A stretch of DNA of 64,000 nucleotides from Vibrio marisflavi CECT 7928 (GCF_921294215.1 NZ_CAKLDM010000002.1:62001-126000); one strand, 5' to 3'. Positions 36,507-46,625 are shown, numbered from the stretch's first letter. Program-made: numbers and translations. The notes: generated from the letters alone by a model not told the origin.

Positions 36507-37082
36507 ATGTCATACCACTCTAACTCATCAATTATTCAACACGAGGGCGAGAACTGGGAAGTGAATGTAGGTGACAGGGGGCAATACAAAATCTGTCCTA
36601 GCCACCTTAAGAAGATGATCACACAGCTCAACATTATGGTGGAGAAATACCCAAGAGTGTTTTGTGTGGTGTTTGACTTACATCTACCAGAATACAGCGA
36701 AAATAATGCCATTATCTCAGATCTTTGGCGCAGCCTCATTCCTACCATCAAAGCAAAGTATAAAGTTAAGGACGTTGGCTACTGTTGGACTAGAGAGCAA
36801 GAAACGGCAGAGAGTCAGCACTATCACTGTGTGTTATTTCTTGATGGGAAACAAATACGTCACTCGGGTAAGTTGCGCGGTATTATTGCTTCAAAATGGA
36901 AGTCAGTAGGAGGCTCGTATTTCTCTCAGCTCGAGCATCCTGATTACAATATTGAACACAATGATTTTCAAACTAAGCAAGCGCTGATATACCGATTATC
37001 TTACCATGCTAAACAGCGAGGTAAGGGCAGAAGAGCGACACAAGCTAAAGACTACGGTATGAGTCGCTTAAAGAGAAAATGA
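36507..37082 (+). CDS. YagK/YfjJ-type (inovirus Gp2-like) replication protein
   Basis: A 191-residue protein matching the YagK/YfjJ C-terminal domain group: FCVVFDLHLPEY (~52-63), then YCWTREQETAESQHYHCVLF (~94-113) with the His-x-His pair typical of HUH rolling-circle initiators and relaxases, and a C-terminal Tyr-containing helix (LSYHAKQRGKG). Such proteins occur in cryptic prophages and satellite-like elements. It implies island B can, or once could, replicate after excision. Confidence 0.75.
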   Translation: MSYHSNSSIIQHEGENWEVNVGDRGQYKICPSHLKKMITQLNIMVEKYPRVFCVVFDLHLPEYSENNAIISDLWRSLIPTIKAKYKVKDVGYCWTREQETAESQHYHCVLFLDGKQIRHSGKLRGIIASKWKSVGGSYFSQLEHPDYNIEHNDFQTKQALIYRLSYHAKQRGKGRRATQAKDYGMSRLKRK

Positions 37083-37103
37083 AACTTACCTATCTATTTC
37101 GTA

Positions 37104-37673
37104 TTAAAAAATGCCGAGAAAGCTATTTGGAAAACGCTGATTGATATACGCGCAAATCTCTTGTTGAAGCTGGTGAATCGTTTTATCAATCTCGCGATAG
37201 GTTGTTAGATGCTGTCCTTTGGCCCTACCATAACCATCAAAGCGATAACCCAGGTTATCGACTTTAGTGAGCAGCTTATCGAGTTTACGGCCTGCTCGCT
37301 CATAGGGGCTCTCTGATTGGCTTTTATAGTGCAGTTGATGGCAAAGTCGACAAGCAGGCTCTCCTGACACAATATAGAGCTGTTTACGCTTTTCGCCACA
37401 AGTAGGGCACTCAAGGTAGTAACGTTGACCACCATAGTGAGCTTGCTGGTGAATAAGCTTGACTGTGCGCTGGTAGTCTCGTTTGTATGGCAATGAGTAA
37501 TAGAGCTCGATATAAGAGTCTGTTGCCCGCCATGCCAGTGACCAGACTGTTATGCCGTGCAGAGTACTTTTAATTTCACCATGGTAGCCAGTGGCTAGAT
37601 AGCCGCACTTTGTAAGGGCAGTCAAATTCAGGCAAGGGTAGTCTTGGGTGTAGCGTCTTATTTGCGGTTTCAT
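37104..37673 (-). CDS. zinc-ribbon hypothetical protein
   Basis: A 189-residue protein with one four-cysteine zinc ribbon: CPTCGEKRKQLY, then CRLCHQLHY. The N-terminal half is beta-rich with many Tyr and Trp; the C-terminal third is a basic helix pair. Similar zinc-ribbon proteins occur in mobile islands, but their role is not known to me. It converges on the YagK-like gene with a 21-base gap and lies at the tRNA end of island B. Confidence 0.65.
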   Translation of the reverse strand: MKPQIRRYTQDYPCLNLTALTKCGYLATGYHGEIKSTLHGITVWSLAWRATDSYIELYYSLPYKRDYQRTVKLIHQQAHYGGQRYYLECPTCGEKRKQLYIVSGEPACRLCHQLHYKSQSESPYERAGRKLDKLLTKVDNLGYRFDGYGRAKGQHLTTYREIDKTIHQLQQEICAYINQRFPNSFLGIF

Positions 37674-37766
37674 CGTCAATCCTGAGTGATGAGATCACTA
37701 GATTGTAGCAAGACACCAGCTAATGGATGATAAATTCTAATGGGTAAAAATATGGGTAGCGCTTAA

Positions 37767-37792
37767 CTAACTGCACCCGTAACTACACCTCA
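37767..37792 (+). repeat. 26-bp direct repeat, right copy
   Basis: Identical to 25358-25383. It lies 57 bases inside the tRNA end of island B, while the left copy lies about 125 bases inside the other end. Likely integrase arm site. Confidence 0.75.
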
Positions 37793-37805
37793 TAGCGCCA
37801 GATAC

Positions 37806-37841
37806 AAAAAAAGGTTAGTGAGCACTACGCTTACTAACCTT
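37806..37841 (-). terminator. terminator downstream of intact tRNA-Ile2
   Basis: Arms AAGGTTAGTGAG (37811-37822) and CTTACTAACCTT (37830-37841) with one wobble; read on the minus strand a T-run follows. Unlike the hairpin at the two tRNA fragments, so island B appears to have supplied its own terminator. Confidence 0.85.
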
Positions 37842-37849
37842 TTAGAATT

Positions 37850-37925
37850 TGGTGGCCCCTCGCAGATTTGAACTGCGGACCAATCGATTATGAGTCGACT
37901 GCTCTAACCACTGAGCTAAGGGGCC
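37850..37925 (-). tRNA. tRNA-Ile2 (CAT anticodon, lysidine type)
   Basis: Complete minus-strand cloverleaf with encoded CCA. The acceptor stem is GGCCCCT / AGGGGCC and the anticodon CAT lies in GACTCATAATC. The body matches E. coli ileX/ileY rather than elongator Met, so the C34 should be converted to lysidine to read AUA. It is the insertion target of the two islands; its 3' 47 bases are duplicated at 25186. Confidence 0.95.
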
Positions 37926-38024
37926 AATCTAGGTGGATGATTATAGGGGATGGGGTGGGGAGTGTCTAGATGTTAGTAGCGATATTTCGCTTAGTTTTTA
38001 CCCACTTAAACCGTTCAGATAAAA

Positions 38025-38050
38025 ATAAAGCGAGCCAAGGTTCGCTTTAT
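38025..38050 (-). terminator. rpoD terminator
   Basis: Arms ATAAAGCGA and TCGCTTTAT, followed on the minus strand by a T-rich run. It lies just after the rpoD stop codon. Confidence 0.85.
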
Positions 38051-38068
38051 CATAATCATGCTTAAAAA

Positions 38069-39925
38069 CTATTCATCCAAGAAGCTGCGCAGTGTTTCTG
38101 AGCGGCTTGGATGGCGTAGTTTTCTCAGTGCTTTTGCTTCGATCTGACGAATACGTTCACGAGTTACGTCGAACTGCTTACCTACTTCTTCTAGAGTATG
38201 GTCAGTGTTCATATCGATACCGAAACGCATACGCAGTACTTTCGCTTCACGAGGCGTTAGACCCGCTAGAACGTCTTTTGTTGCCACTTTCAAGCTACCA
38301 GAAGTAGCTGAATCTAGTGGTAGTTCTAGAGTGGTATCCTCAATGAAATCACCTAGATGCGAATCTTCGTCGTCACCGATTGGTGTCTCCATTGAGATTG
38401 GCTCTTTAGCGATCTTCAGCACTTTGCGGATTTTGTCTTCTGGCATTTGCATGCGTTCTGCCAATTCTTCCGGTAGCGGCTCACGACCCATCTCTTGTAG
38501 CATTTGACGAGAGATACGGTTTAGCTTGTTGATCGTTTCGATCATGTGTACCGGAATACGGATAGTACGCGCTTGGTCTGCAATCGAGCGAGTGATAGCC
38601 TGACGGATCCACCATGTTGCATAAGTAGAGAACTTATAACCACGACGGTATTCGAACTTATCTACTGCTTTCATCAAGCCGATGTTACCTTCCTGGATAA
38701 GATCCAAGAATTGTAGGCCACGGTTGGTGTATTTCTTCGCGATAGAGATAACCAGACGTAAGTTCGCTTCAACCATCTCTTTCTTAGCTCGGCGAGCTTT
38801 TGCTTCACCAATAGACATACGACGGCTGATGTCTTTAATGCTTTGTACAGTTAAAGAAGTCTCTTCTTCGATTGCTTTTAGTTTTTGAACCGAGCGACGG
38901 ATCTCATCTTCAAAGCCTTTTAGTTTTTCAACATAAGGTTTGTCAGAAGCAAGTACTTCATCTAACCATGCTTCGTCAGACTCGTTGCCTGTGAAGATAG
39001 CAATAAAAGATTTTTTCGGCATTTTGCTGTATTCAACAGCTTGGCGCATGATCAAACGTTCTTGAGTACGTACACGATCCATAGAGGTGCGTAGCTCGTT
39101 TACTAGGTGATCAAATTGCTTAGGCGTCAAACGGAATTCAGCGAAGACTTCTTGAACTAGCTCTTGCGCTTGTGATGCGTGGCCACTTTCTGTGCCATGC
39201 TCATTAACAGCAAGTTGGTAGTCTTGGAAAGTGTTGCGAAGTGCAGTGAACTTCTCCAAAGCTAGCTCTGGATCGATACCTGTATCTTCTTCTTCCTCTT
39301 CACTGTCGTCGCTTTCTTCTCCGTCGACATCTTCTTCATCTTCGTCTTCGAGCTCTTGCTCTGAAAGTTCAGAACCGATGTGAGTTGCTGTCGGAGCAGT
39401 TGTCTCATCATCGTTAGGATCGACAAACCCAGTGATAAGGTCTGTTAGACGCAATTCTTCAGCTTGAACTTTATCAAATTGCTCAAGAATGTAAGGAATA
39501 GTTCCTGGGTATTCAGCAACAGAATTTTGTACTTGGTTGATGCCATCTTCAATGCGCTTAGCAATGTCGATTTCGCCTTCACGAGTTAGTAGCTCAACAG
39601 TACCCATTTCACGCATATACATGCGAACAGGGTCAGTTGTACGGCCAATCTCGTTTTCTACACTTGAAAGTGCAGCAGCGGCGGCTTCAGCAGCGTCTTC
39701 ATCAGTGATGGTATTGTCATCGTTCAGAGCAAGATCATCGGCATCAGGAGCAGTTTCCACTACTTTGATACCCATGTCGTTTATCATCTGAATAATGTCT
39801 TCAACCTGTTCAGAGTCGACGATCTCTGCTGGTAGGTGGTCGTTAACTTCGGCGTAGGTCAGATAGCCCTGTTCCTTGCCTTTTATAACAAGTAGTTTGA
39901 GCTGTGACTGCGGATTTTGATCCAT
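38069..39925 (-). CDS. rpoD: RNA polymerase sigma-70 (housekeeping)
   Basis: Primary sigma factor, 618 residues. Region 1.1 is N-terminal; the non-conserved acidic insert lies at ~190-220 ([18 protein letters not shown]); regions 2.1-2.4 include [17 protein letters not shown]; region 4.2 helix-turn-helix is [19 protein letters not shown] near the C-terminus. Last gene of the rpsU-yqeY-dnaG-rpoD operon. Confidence 0.99.
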   Translation of the reverse strand: MDQNPQSQLKLLVIKGKEQGYLTYAEVNDHLPAEIVDSEQVEDIIQMINDMGIKVVETAPDADDLALNDDNTITDEDAAEAAAAALSSVENEIGRTTDPVRMYMREMGTVELLTREGEIDIAKRIEDGINQVQNSVAEYPGTIPYILEQFDKVQAEELRLTDLITGFVDPNDDETTAPTATHIGSELSEQELEDEDEEDVDGEESDDSEEEEEDTGIDPELALEKFTALRNTFQDYQLAVNEHGTESGHASQAQELVQEVFAEFRLTPKQFDHLVNELRTSMDRVRTQERLIMRQAVEYSKMPKKSFIAIFTGNESDEAWLDEVLASDKPYVEKLKGFEDEIRRSVQKLKAIEEETSLTVQSIKDISRRMSIGEAKARRAKKEMVEANLRLVISIAKKYTNRGLQFLDLIQEGNIGLMKAVDKFEYRRGYKFSTYATWWIRQAITRSIADQARTIRIPVHMIETINKLNRISRQMLQEMGREPLPEELAERMQMPEDKIRKVLKIAKEPISMETPIGDDEDSHLGDFIEDTTLELPLDSATSGSLKVATKDVLAGLTPREAKVLRMRFGIDMNTDHTLEEVGKQFDVTRERIRQIEAKALRKLRHPSRSETLRSFLDE

Positions 39926-40023
39926 AGACGGTATCCAACTTCGTATCTGGTGAAGGAATTAGTATGCGAAATGCAAACCACGTATACTAACAAATTTTTT
40001 CATTGCTGACTAATCAAACAGGG

Positions 40024-41781
40024 TTACGCTTTTAAATCAAGCATTAAAGCTTGTAGCTCCCTCTTTTCTTCGGTTGATAAACCGACACTTCTTGCTTTGG
40101 CCTGCAGGTTCTCAATTTGTTTCTCAACACATTGGGCAAGTATATTGTCCAATGAGTCCAAAAAAATATCTTCTTGGTTGTCTTCGTTAAGTGGGATATT
40201 CCAACTTGCGAGACGAGACAGAAGGGTCTCATTTTCTTTATTTCGCCACTGTTCTAGCAGTTGGCCCGTTTTTATATGGGGATGGCTGTTGCAATATTCA
40301 AGCACCTCCATAAATAAACTTAATCCCGGTAAGGCTAACTCTTTAATACTTGAGAGGTCGGGTACCATTTCAGCATAGCTCGGATTTTGAATTAGCAAAG
40401 CAATTACTTCACGCATCGGAGTGCGCTTTATCTCTTTTCTAGGATTATGAGTTACTTGCCTTGCTGGCTTTTTTTTCTGCCTAAGCTGATTATCAAATCC
40501 GGTACGTTCATCGAGTATTTTTTCTAGCAGCTCTTGGAAGTACGGGTCAGGGATTTTATTAATTAGGTTAGAGGCTTGAGCTCGCAGCGCTGATTTACCT
40601 TCATTATTACCTAAATTAATTTGGTGAAGCTCAATCAAGTTATCGAATAAGTAACTTGAAAGAGGTGTTGCTTCTGCCACTTTTGTCTCAAATGCTTCGC
40701 GGCCGTGCTGACGAATATAGCTATCTGGGTCTTCACCATCTGGCAAAAATAGAAATTTTAGAGTGTGTCCGCTTTTTAGGTACGTTAGGGCATTTTCTAA
40801 TGCACGCCAAGCCGCTTCTTTACCTGCTCTGTCGCCGTCATAACAACACACAACCGTATTGGTTTGCCTAAACAGTACTTGAAGATGATCGCCAGTTGTA
40901 GAGGTGCCAAGTGATGCAACGGAATAATCCACTCCGTACTGCGCGAGCGCGACCACGTCCATATAGCCTTCAACCACTAATATTTGTTCTGGTTCACGGT
41001 GAGCCTGAAGCACTTCGTATAAGCCGTAGAGCTCTTTGCCTTTATGGAAGATAGGTGTTTCTGGTGAGTTTAAGTATTTTGGGGTGCCATCGCCAAGAGT
41101 ACGGCCACCAAAACCGATGACTCGTCCACGCCTGTCTCGGATCGGGAACATAACTCGGCCACGGAAACGGTCGTAGCGGTTGCCTTTGTCGTTCTCAATC
41201 AACATACCGCCAGAGACTAACATGTCTTGAGTCTCTTGAGTTTGACCAAAGTTCTTGCGAATTAAATCCCACTCATCAGAGATATAACCAATACCAAACT
41301 TCTGTACGATTTCACCAGATAGGCCACGTTGCTTTAAATAATCGATGGCAGAGCGATTTTGCGATTGCTTAAGTTGCTGGCGATAAAATTGACCAATGCT
41401 GGCCATGAGATCGTAGAGGTTTCTTTTTTGCTCACTGTTAGCACGAGGCTGATTAGATTGAGGTGCGTTTGGATTACGTTGTTCTCTTGGGACTTCTGCA
41501 CCGACCAAGGAAGCAAGCTCTTCGATGGTTTCTACAAAATCGAGGCGTTCATACTCCATCAAGAAGTCAATGGCATTACCGTGTACACCACAGCCAAAGC
41601 AGTGATAGAACTGTTTCTCTTGGCTTACGCTAAATGAAGGGGTTTTCTCGTTATGGAAGGGGCAGCAAGCGCCGTAATTTTTTCCTTGTTTTTTAAGTTT
41701 TACTCGCGCGTCGATCACGTCAACGATATCAAGACGAGCTAGGAGATCATCAATAAATTGTCTTGGGATGTGTCCTGCCAT
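40024..41781 (-). CDS. dnaG: DNA primase
   Basis: Makes RNA primers at the replication fork; 585 residues. The N-terminal zinc ribbon uses Cys40, His43, Cys61 and Cys64. The TOPRIM core has EGYMDVVAL and, further on, CYDGDRAG. The C-terminal ~140 residues form the DnaB-interacting domain. Located between yqeY and rpoD as in the macromolecular synthesis operon of vibrios. Confidence 0.99.
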   Translation of the reverse strand: MAGHIPRQFIDDLLARLDIVDVIDARVKLKKQGKNYGACCPFHNEKTPSFSVSQEKQFYHCFGCGVHGNAIDFLMEYERLDFVETIEELASLVGAEVPREQRNPNAPQSNQPRANSEQKRNLYDLMASIGQFYRQQLKQSQNRSAIDYLKQRGLSGEIVQKFGIGYISDEWDLIRKNFGQTQETQDMLVSGGMLIENDKGNRYDRFRGRVMFPIRDRRGRVIGFGGRTLGDGTPKYLNSPETPIFHKGKELYGLYEVLQAHREPEQILVVEGYMDVVALAQYGVDYSVASLGTSTTGDHLQVLFRQTNTVVCCYDGDRAGKEAAWRALENALTYLKSGHTLKFLFLPDGEDPDSYIRQHGREAFETKVAEATPLSSYLFDNLIELHQINLGNNEGKSALRAQASNLINKIPDPYFQELLEKILDERTGFDNQLRQKKKPARQVTHNPRKEIKRTPMREVIALLIQNPSYAEMVPDLSSIKELALPGLSLFMEVLEYCNSHPHIKTGQLLEQWRNKENETLLSRLASWNIPLNEDNQEDIFLDSLDNILAQCVEKQIENLQAKARSVGLSTEEKRELQALMLDLKA

Positions 41782-41900
41782 AAAACCTAATAAATAAGGA
41801 AACTATTGATAGGGAAGCCTTCTTTAAACCACTAAAGGCCAAAGACAAACAAACCGCGCGTCCCAAAGGATAGCACGGTTTGCTGAAAATTTACTTGAGC

Positions 41901-42344
41901 TTAAGAGAGTTTAGAGCGAACTAAACCACTTACTTTGCCCATGTCTGCTCGCCCTTGAATCTTTGGCTTAAGCACACCCATCACTTTACCCATGTCTTGC
42001 ATACCGGCCGCACCAGATTCAGTAATAGCACTTTCAACAAGAGCTGCAACTTCATCTTCGCTAAGCGCTTGAGGCATAAATTCCTCAAGTACGGTAATTT
42101 CTGCTTTTTCGACATCGGCTAGATCTTGGCGACCTGCTGATTCATATTGAGCGACAGAATCGCGACGTTGTTTAACCATTTTGGTCAGCACAGAGATGAT
42201 GTCTTCGTCACCTAGGGTGATTTGTTCGTCGACTTCACGTTGCTTAATTGCTGATAGGGCTAAACGGATAGTGCCAAGGCGCGGTTTGTCCTTGGCTTTC
42301 ATCGCTGATTTTTGCTCTTCTTTGAGTTGTTCAATAAGAGCCAT
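41901..42344 (-). CDS. yqeY: GatB/YqeY domain protein
   Basis: A 147-residue protein composed of the YqeY domain: helical N-terminal half (LGTIRLALSAIKQREVDE) and the tail-like C-terminal half (MQDMGKVMGVLKPKIQGRAD). It resembles the C-terminal tRNA-binding part of GatB amidotransferase; its exact role is not settled. It sits between rpsU and dnaG, the usual vibrio arrangement, which enterobacteria lack. Confidence 0.95.
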   Translation of the reverse strand: MALIEQLKEEQKSAMKAKDKPRLGTIRLALSAIKQREVDEQITLGDEDIISVLTKMVKQRRDSVAQYESAGRQDLADVEKAEITVLEEFMPQALSEDEVAALVESAITESGAAGMQDMGKVMGVLKPKIQGRADMGKVSGLVRSKLS

Positions 42345-42371
42345 AGCTAAATTCCCTTTAGAACCTAGCTA

Positions 42372-42587
42372 TTAGTACAGACGTACACGACGTGCGTTTT
42401 CGCGAGCTAGCTTCTTAGCGTGACGCTTTTGAGCTGCTGCTTTAGCGCGTTTACGAACTGTTGTTGGTTTTTCATAGTGCTCGCGACGACGTACTTCAGA
42501 TAGGATACCTGCTTTTTCGCAAGAGCGCTTGAAACGACGTAGTGCAACGTCGAACGGTTCGTTTTCACGTACTTTAACTACTGGCAT
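42372..42587 (-). CDS. rpsU: 30S ribosomal protein S21
   Basis: A 71-residue, highly basic small-subunit protein, first gene of the macromolecular synthesis operon. Begins [20 protein letters not shown] and ends in an Arg/Lys-rich tail, matching the family at full length. It diverges from tsaD. Confidence 0.99.
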
Positions 42588-42827
42588 ATGCCTTTCACCT
42601 CAGGGGTTATTCGTTAATGCTGGCATCTTTTGACTCAACTCAAAGGATTTTTCGCTTTGATTGGTCGTTAACCAGCTAGATCAAAAATGGTGCGGAATTT
42701 TAATCCGATCCGAGTGGCTTTGTAAAGCCTTTTGTCGATTATAGTCTGTACAAAATTTGTTTGCTGATGAAAGGCAAGGTAAGATTGCGCCAATTTTGAA
42801 ATTTAGACACAGCATTCTGAGATAACT

Positions 42828-43847
42828 ATGCGCATTATTGGCATTGAAACTTCCTGTGATGAGACAGGTATTGCAATTTACGATGATGAGAAAGGACTGC
42901 TTTCTCATCAGTTATATAGCCAAGTGGATCTGCACGTCGACTATGGCGGTGTTGTTCCTGAACTTGCTTCTCGCGATCATGTGAAAAAAACGATACCACT
43001 AATAAAAGCAGCATTAGCAGATGCAAACCTAACATCGAAAGACATTGATGGTGTGGCTTACACTGCTGGCCCGGGCTTAGTTGGGGCGCTGATGGTAGGA
43101 GCGTCAATTGGTCGTAGCTTAGCGTATGCTTGGGATATACCGGCAGTGCCAGTACACCACATGGAAGGGCATTTGCTTGCGCCAATGTTGGAAGATACGC
43201 CACCACCATTCCCGTTTATCGCTTTGTTAGTCTCTGGTGGTCACACGATGCTAGTGGAAGTGAAGGGGATCGGTGAATATGCCATTCTTGGTGAATCCAT
43301 TGATGATGCGGCGGGTGAAGCATTTGATAAAACAGCTAAACTAATGGGGTTGGATTATCCAGGAGGCCCAATTTTGTCTCGATTGGCAGAGAAAGGTAAT
43401 CCGGGAAGGTTCAAATTCCCTCGCCCTATGACCGACCGTCCGGGGCTTGATATGAGCTTCTCTGGTTTAAAAACATTTACCGCAAATACAATTGCAGCCA
43501 ATGACAATGATGAGCAGACTCGTGCTGATATTGCTTATGCTTTCCAAGAAGCAGTGTGCGATACGTTGGTTATCAAATGTAAGCGTGCTTTAAAGCAAAC
43601 AGGCATGAAACGCATTGTTATTGCGGGCGGAGTGAGTGCTAACAAACAGTTACGTAAATCCTTGGAAGAATTGGCGAATAAGATTGGTGGAGAAGTCTAT
43701 TATCCACGTACCGAGTTTTGTACCGACAATGGTGCGATGATCGCTTATGCAGGAATGCAAAGGTTGAAGAATGATGAAGTGGCAGACTTATCTATCCAAG
43801 TTCGACCGCGCTGGCCTATTGATGAGTTAGAGCCTATCAAAGGCTAG
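42828..43847 (+). CDS. tsaD: tRNA N6-threonylcarbamoyladenosine transferase
   Basis: Catalytic subunit for t6A37 modification of ANN-decoding tRNAs; 339 residues, ASKHA fold. Metal-binding His111 and His115 lie in HHMEGH; the start [14 protein letters not shown] is canonical. It diverges from rpsU, the standard gamma-proteobacterial layout. Confidence 0.98.
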   Translation: MRIIGIETSCDETGIAIYDDEKGLLSHQLYSQVDLHVDYGGVVPELASRDHVKKTIPLIKAALADANLTSKDIDGVAYTAGPGLVGALMVGASIGRSLAYAWDIPAVPVHHMEGHLLAPMLEDTPPPFPFIALLVSGGHTMLVEVKGIGEYAILGESIDDAAGEAFDKTAKLMGLDYPGGPILSRLAEKGNPGRFKFPRPMTDRPGLDMSFSGLKTFTANTIAANDNDEQTRADIAYAFQEAVCDTLVIKCKRALKQTGMKRIVIAGGVSANKQLRKSLEELANKIGGEVYYPRTEFCTDNGAMIAYAGMQRLKNDEVADLSIQVRPRWPIDELEPIKG

Positions 43848-43867
43848 TTGTAATCAATATTAAAGAA

Positions 43868-43898
43868 AACGGTCGCTATTTATTAGCGGCCGTTTTTT
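43868..43898. terminator. bidirectional terminator between tsaD and plsY
   Basis: Arms AACGGTCGCT and AGCGGCCGTT with a TTTTTT run on the plus strand. It overlaps the plsY stop codon and ends two converging genes. Confidence 0.8.
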
Positions 43899-44484
43899 CT
43901 TTGTCGCCGATTTTAGGCTCTGTGCCTTCGAACAAACGACGAATATTTTGATGGTGACGTAGCACGATCAGGCAGCACAGCATTGCAACGGGCAGAGTGA
44001 ACTGAGGTTTGATCATCCAAGTATAAAGTGGTGTAAGCAATACGGTGATGATGGCAGCAAGCGAAGAATAACGAAAGATCACCACAATCGTCAGCCAAGT
44101 GGCGACAATGAGTCCGGTTAAGCCAAGTCCGATAGGTGCTACCGATCCCAAAGCAGTTGCGACGCCTTTACCACCTTTAAAGTGGAAAAAAATCGGATAC
44201 ATATGCCCAAGACATGCGGCAATTGCGATCACGCCAAGCATGACGGAATCTACGCCTAAGTAGTAACTTCCCCAGACTGGAATGGTGCCTTTTAACATGT
44301 CGCAAAGCAAAACGGCTATCGCTGCTTTTTTTCCGCCTATTCTGAGTACGTTAGTGGCTCCGGGATTATTGGAGCCGGAGTCTCTTGGATCGGGGAGTTT
44401 TAACAGGCGACAAATTAACACTGCACTCGAGATCGAGCCTAGCAGATAAGCAAAAATGATTATCGCAAGTGTTAATGGGGTCAT
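43876..44484 (-). CDS. plsY: glycerol-3-phosphate acyltransferase PlsY
   Basis: Inner-membrane enzyme adding an acyl chain from acyl-phosphate to glycerol-3-phosphate in phospholipid synthesis. 202 residues, about five membrane helices, with motifs [17 protein letters not shown] (~37-53) and [10 protein letters not shown] (~103). The start MTPLTLA is chosen at 44484; the longer frame adds 13 residues without a better site. Confidence 0.97.
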   Translation of the reverse strand: MTPLTLAIIIFAYLLGSISSAVLICRLLKLPDPRDSGSNNPGATNVLRIGGKKAAIAVLLCDMLKGTIPVWGSYYLGVDSVMLGVIAIAACLGHMYPIFFHFKGGKGVATALGSVAPIGLGLTGLIVATWLTIVVIFRYSSLAAIITVLLTPLYTWMIKPQFTLPVAMLCCLIVLRHHQNIRRLFEGTEPKIGDKEKTAANK

Positions 44485-44610
44485 GGTCTTTCTTATTACT
44501 TGAAAATAATGCTCTGTGTCCAACTAGTTGGTATGATATCGCGAATCTCCAAATTTAGTACGATTTTTTTCTCAAACTTCGGCTATGTGCTGTATAGGAT
44601 GCGATTTACC

Positions 44611-44964
44611 ATGGATAAAGTTTTTATCGAGCAGTTAGAAGCAATCACAACCATTGGCGTTTACGATTGGGAACAGGAAATAAAACAGAAGTTAGTGCTA
44701 GATATTGAAATGGCGCATGATAATCGCCCTGCAGGGTTGAGCGATGATGTGCAAGATGCACTGGATTATGCCAAAGTGAGTGAAGCAATTTTGACTCATA
44801 TTGAGTCTGGCCGTTTCTTATTGGTAGAGCGAGTAGCGGAAGAAATTGCCGAGTTAATCATGTCGACGTTTTCAGTGCCATGGATAAAAATTCGCCTGAC
44901 GAAACCCGGTGCGGTTCCTCAAGCAAAGGGTGTTGGCGTGGTGATTGAGCGAGGCAGCTTATGA
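44611..44964 (+). CDS. folB: dihydroneopterin aldolase
   Basis: Folate pathway enzyme cleaving or epimerising dihydroneopterin; 117 residues. Start MDKVFIEQLEAITTIGVYDW is canonical, with the conserved YAKV segment and the C-terminal KPGAVPQAKGVGV. Its stop overlaps the folK start by four bases (ATGA). Confidence 0.97.
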   Translation: MDKVFIEQLEAITTIGVYDWEQEIKQKLVLDIEMAHDNRPAGLSDDVQDALDYAKVSEAILTHIESGRFLLVERVAEEIAELIMSTFSVPWIKIRLTKPGAVPQAKGVGVVIERGSL

Positions 44965-45449
44965 TTGTAGCCTATATCGGGGTAGGCTCAAATATAGACC
45001 CTTGTAAGCACTCTGAAGTGGCGGTAAGCGAATTGTCGAAGCTTGGATGCGATTTAAAAGTTTCGACTATTTATGAGTGTGATGCGCTAGGGTTTGACGG
45101 CCAGCCCTTTTACAACTTTGTTGTAGAGTTACAAACCAACTTAACCTTAACTGAATTCAGTCGTCGATTACGTGAAATAGAATTCGATTGGGGACGAAAA
45201 GAAAATAGCGACAAATATCAAGATCGTACACTCGACTTGGATTTGATTTTGTTTGGTGAAGAAATTTCAGAGCAGAACCCTCAGATCCCTAGAGTGGATA
45301 TATATAAATATCCATTCGTTATCCAACCGTTATATGAACTTTGCCCAGATAGAGTCATACCATCTGATAGCAAAAGTATTCGTCAAGTCTGGCAAGATTC
45401 ACAGCAGCTAGATTCTCTCAAACCTGTCGAGCGTTGGTTCGACATTTAA
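44961..45449 (+). CDS. folK: 6-hydroxymethyl-dihydropterin pyrophosphokinase
   Basis: Folate pathway kinase, 162 residues. Carries GVGSN at the N-terminus and the catalytic DRTLDLDLILFG motif (~93-104). Translationally coupled to folB; uppP follows after 15 bases. Confidence 0.96.
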   Translation: MIVAYIGVGSNIDPCKHSEVAVSELSKLGCDLKVSTIYECDALGFDGQPFYNFVVELQTNLTLTEFSRRLREIEFDWGRKENSDKYQDRTLDLDLILFGEEISEQNPQIPRVDIYKYPFVIQPLYELCPDRVIPSDSKSIRQVWQDSQQLDSLKPVERWFDI

Positions 45450-45464
45450 CAGGCAACGGAAAGT

Positions 45465-46268
45465 ATGAGTTACATGGAGTCGTTTTTGTTGGCCCTTATT
45501 CAAGGGCTAACAGAGTTTTTACCTATCTCAAGTTCTGCGCATTTAATATTACCTTCTGCAATTTTGGGCTGGGAAGATCAGGGATTAGCCTTTGATGTCG
45601 CGGTACATGTCGGCACTTTAGCGGCAGTTGTGATCTATTTCCGGCAGGAAGTGATTGATCTGCTTAGCGCATTTTTTGCTTCTATTTTTAAAGGTGACCG
45701 TAGTAAAGAAGCTAAGCTGGCATGGATGATCATCATCGCAACCATTCCTGCTGCACTATTTGGCTTGTTGATGAAAGACTTTATCGAACTGTATTTACGC
45801 AGTGCTTGGGTTATCGCTACAACGACAATCGTATTTGGCTTGCTGCTTTGGTGGGCAGATAAACGCTCTTCACTAACGGATGATGAATACACAGCGGATT
45901 GGAAAAAGTCGCTGTTTATTGGTGTTTCTCAGGCGCTTGCAATGATTCCCGGCACGTCGAGATCAGGGATCACTATGACAGCTGCTCTGCATTTAGGTTT
46001 TACACGTGAAGCTGCTGCTCGATTTTCTTTCTTAATGTCTATTCCTATTATTTTACTTGCAGGTGGTTATCTAGGTCTCAAGCTCGTAACGAGCGGAGAG
46101 CCAGTACATGTTGGATTCCTGCTAACGGGTATAGCTACTTCTTTTGTCAGTGCCTATGTTTGTATCCACTACTTCCTTGCTCTGATTAATCGAATAGGCA
46201 TGCTGCCATTTGTTATCTATCGATTAACCTTGGGAGTTGTACTATTTGGGTTTTTATTACTAAGTTAA
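45465..46268 (+). CDS. uppP: undecaprenyl-diphosphate phosphatase
   Basis: Integral membrane enzyme recycling the C55 lipid carrier for wall synthesis, also linked to bacitracin resistance; 267 residues. The two catalytic motifs are present: [11 protein letters not shown] (~17-27) and PGTSRSG (~163-169). Third in the folB-folK-uppP run. Confidence 0.98.
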   Translation: MSYMESFLLALIQGLTEFLPISSSAHLILPSAILGWEDQGLAFDVAVHVGTLAAVVIYFRQEVIDLLSAFFASIFKGDRSKEAKLAWMIIIATIPAALFGLLMKDFIELYLRSAWVIATTTIVFGLLLWWADKRSSLTDDEYTADWKKSLFIGVSQALAMIPGTSRSGITMTAALHLGFTREAAARFSFLMSIPIILLAGGYLGLKLVTSGEPVHVGFLLTGIATSFVSAYVCIHYFLALINRIGMLPFVIYRLTLGVVLFGFLLLS

Positions 46269-46334
46269 CGAGATATCCATTGCTTGTTTCTGTAATATAT
46301 GTTCCCTAACAATACCCTCAATAGATACAATGTT

Positions 46335-46625
46335 ATGCGAATCTTTACCTTAGCCCTAGTAATCTTACTCGGGTGGTTACAATACGAATTGTGGCTTGGT
46401 AAGAATGGTGTTACCGACTACAAACTCGTAAGTAGTGAAATTACTGCTCAGCAAAAAGTGAATACGACTCTAAAAAACCGCAATGAAGAAATGTTTGCGG
46501 AAATTGAGGATCTGCGACAAGGGCTCGATGCCATTGAAGAAAGAGCGCGCCACGAGTTAGGTTTGGTTAAAAAAGGTGAGACCTTTTATCGCGTAACGAA
46601 TGGAGCAAAATCATATGGCAACTGA
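46335..46625 (+). CDS. ftsB: cell division protein FtsB
   Basis: Divisome protein forming a complex with FtsL and FtsQ; 96 residues. One membrane helix (~3-20, [20 protein letters not shown]) followed by a periplasmic coiled coil. The start at 46335 is canonical; the longer frame adds 12 residues. Overlaps ispD by 11 bases. Confidence 0.95.
   Translation: MRIFTLALVILLGWLQYELWLGKNGVTDYKLVSSEITAQQKVNTTLKNRNEEMFAEIEDLRQGLDAIEERARHELGLVKKGETFYRVTNGAKSYGN

Noticed and set aside
37850..37925. reading the CAT tRNA as elongator tRNA-Met
   Set aside because: Acceptor GGCCCCT and body match the ileX/ileY type, so tRNA-Ile2 with lysidine is the better call.
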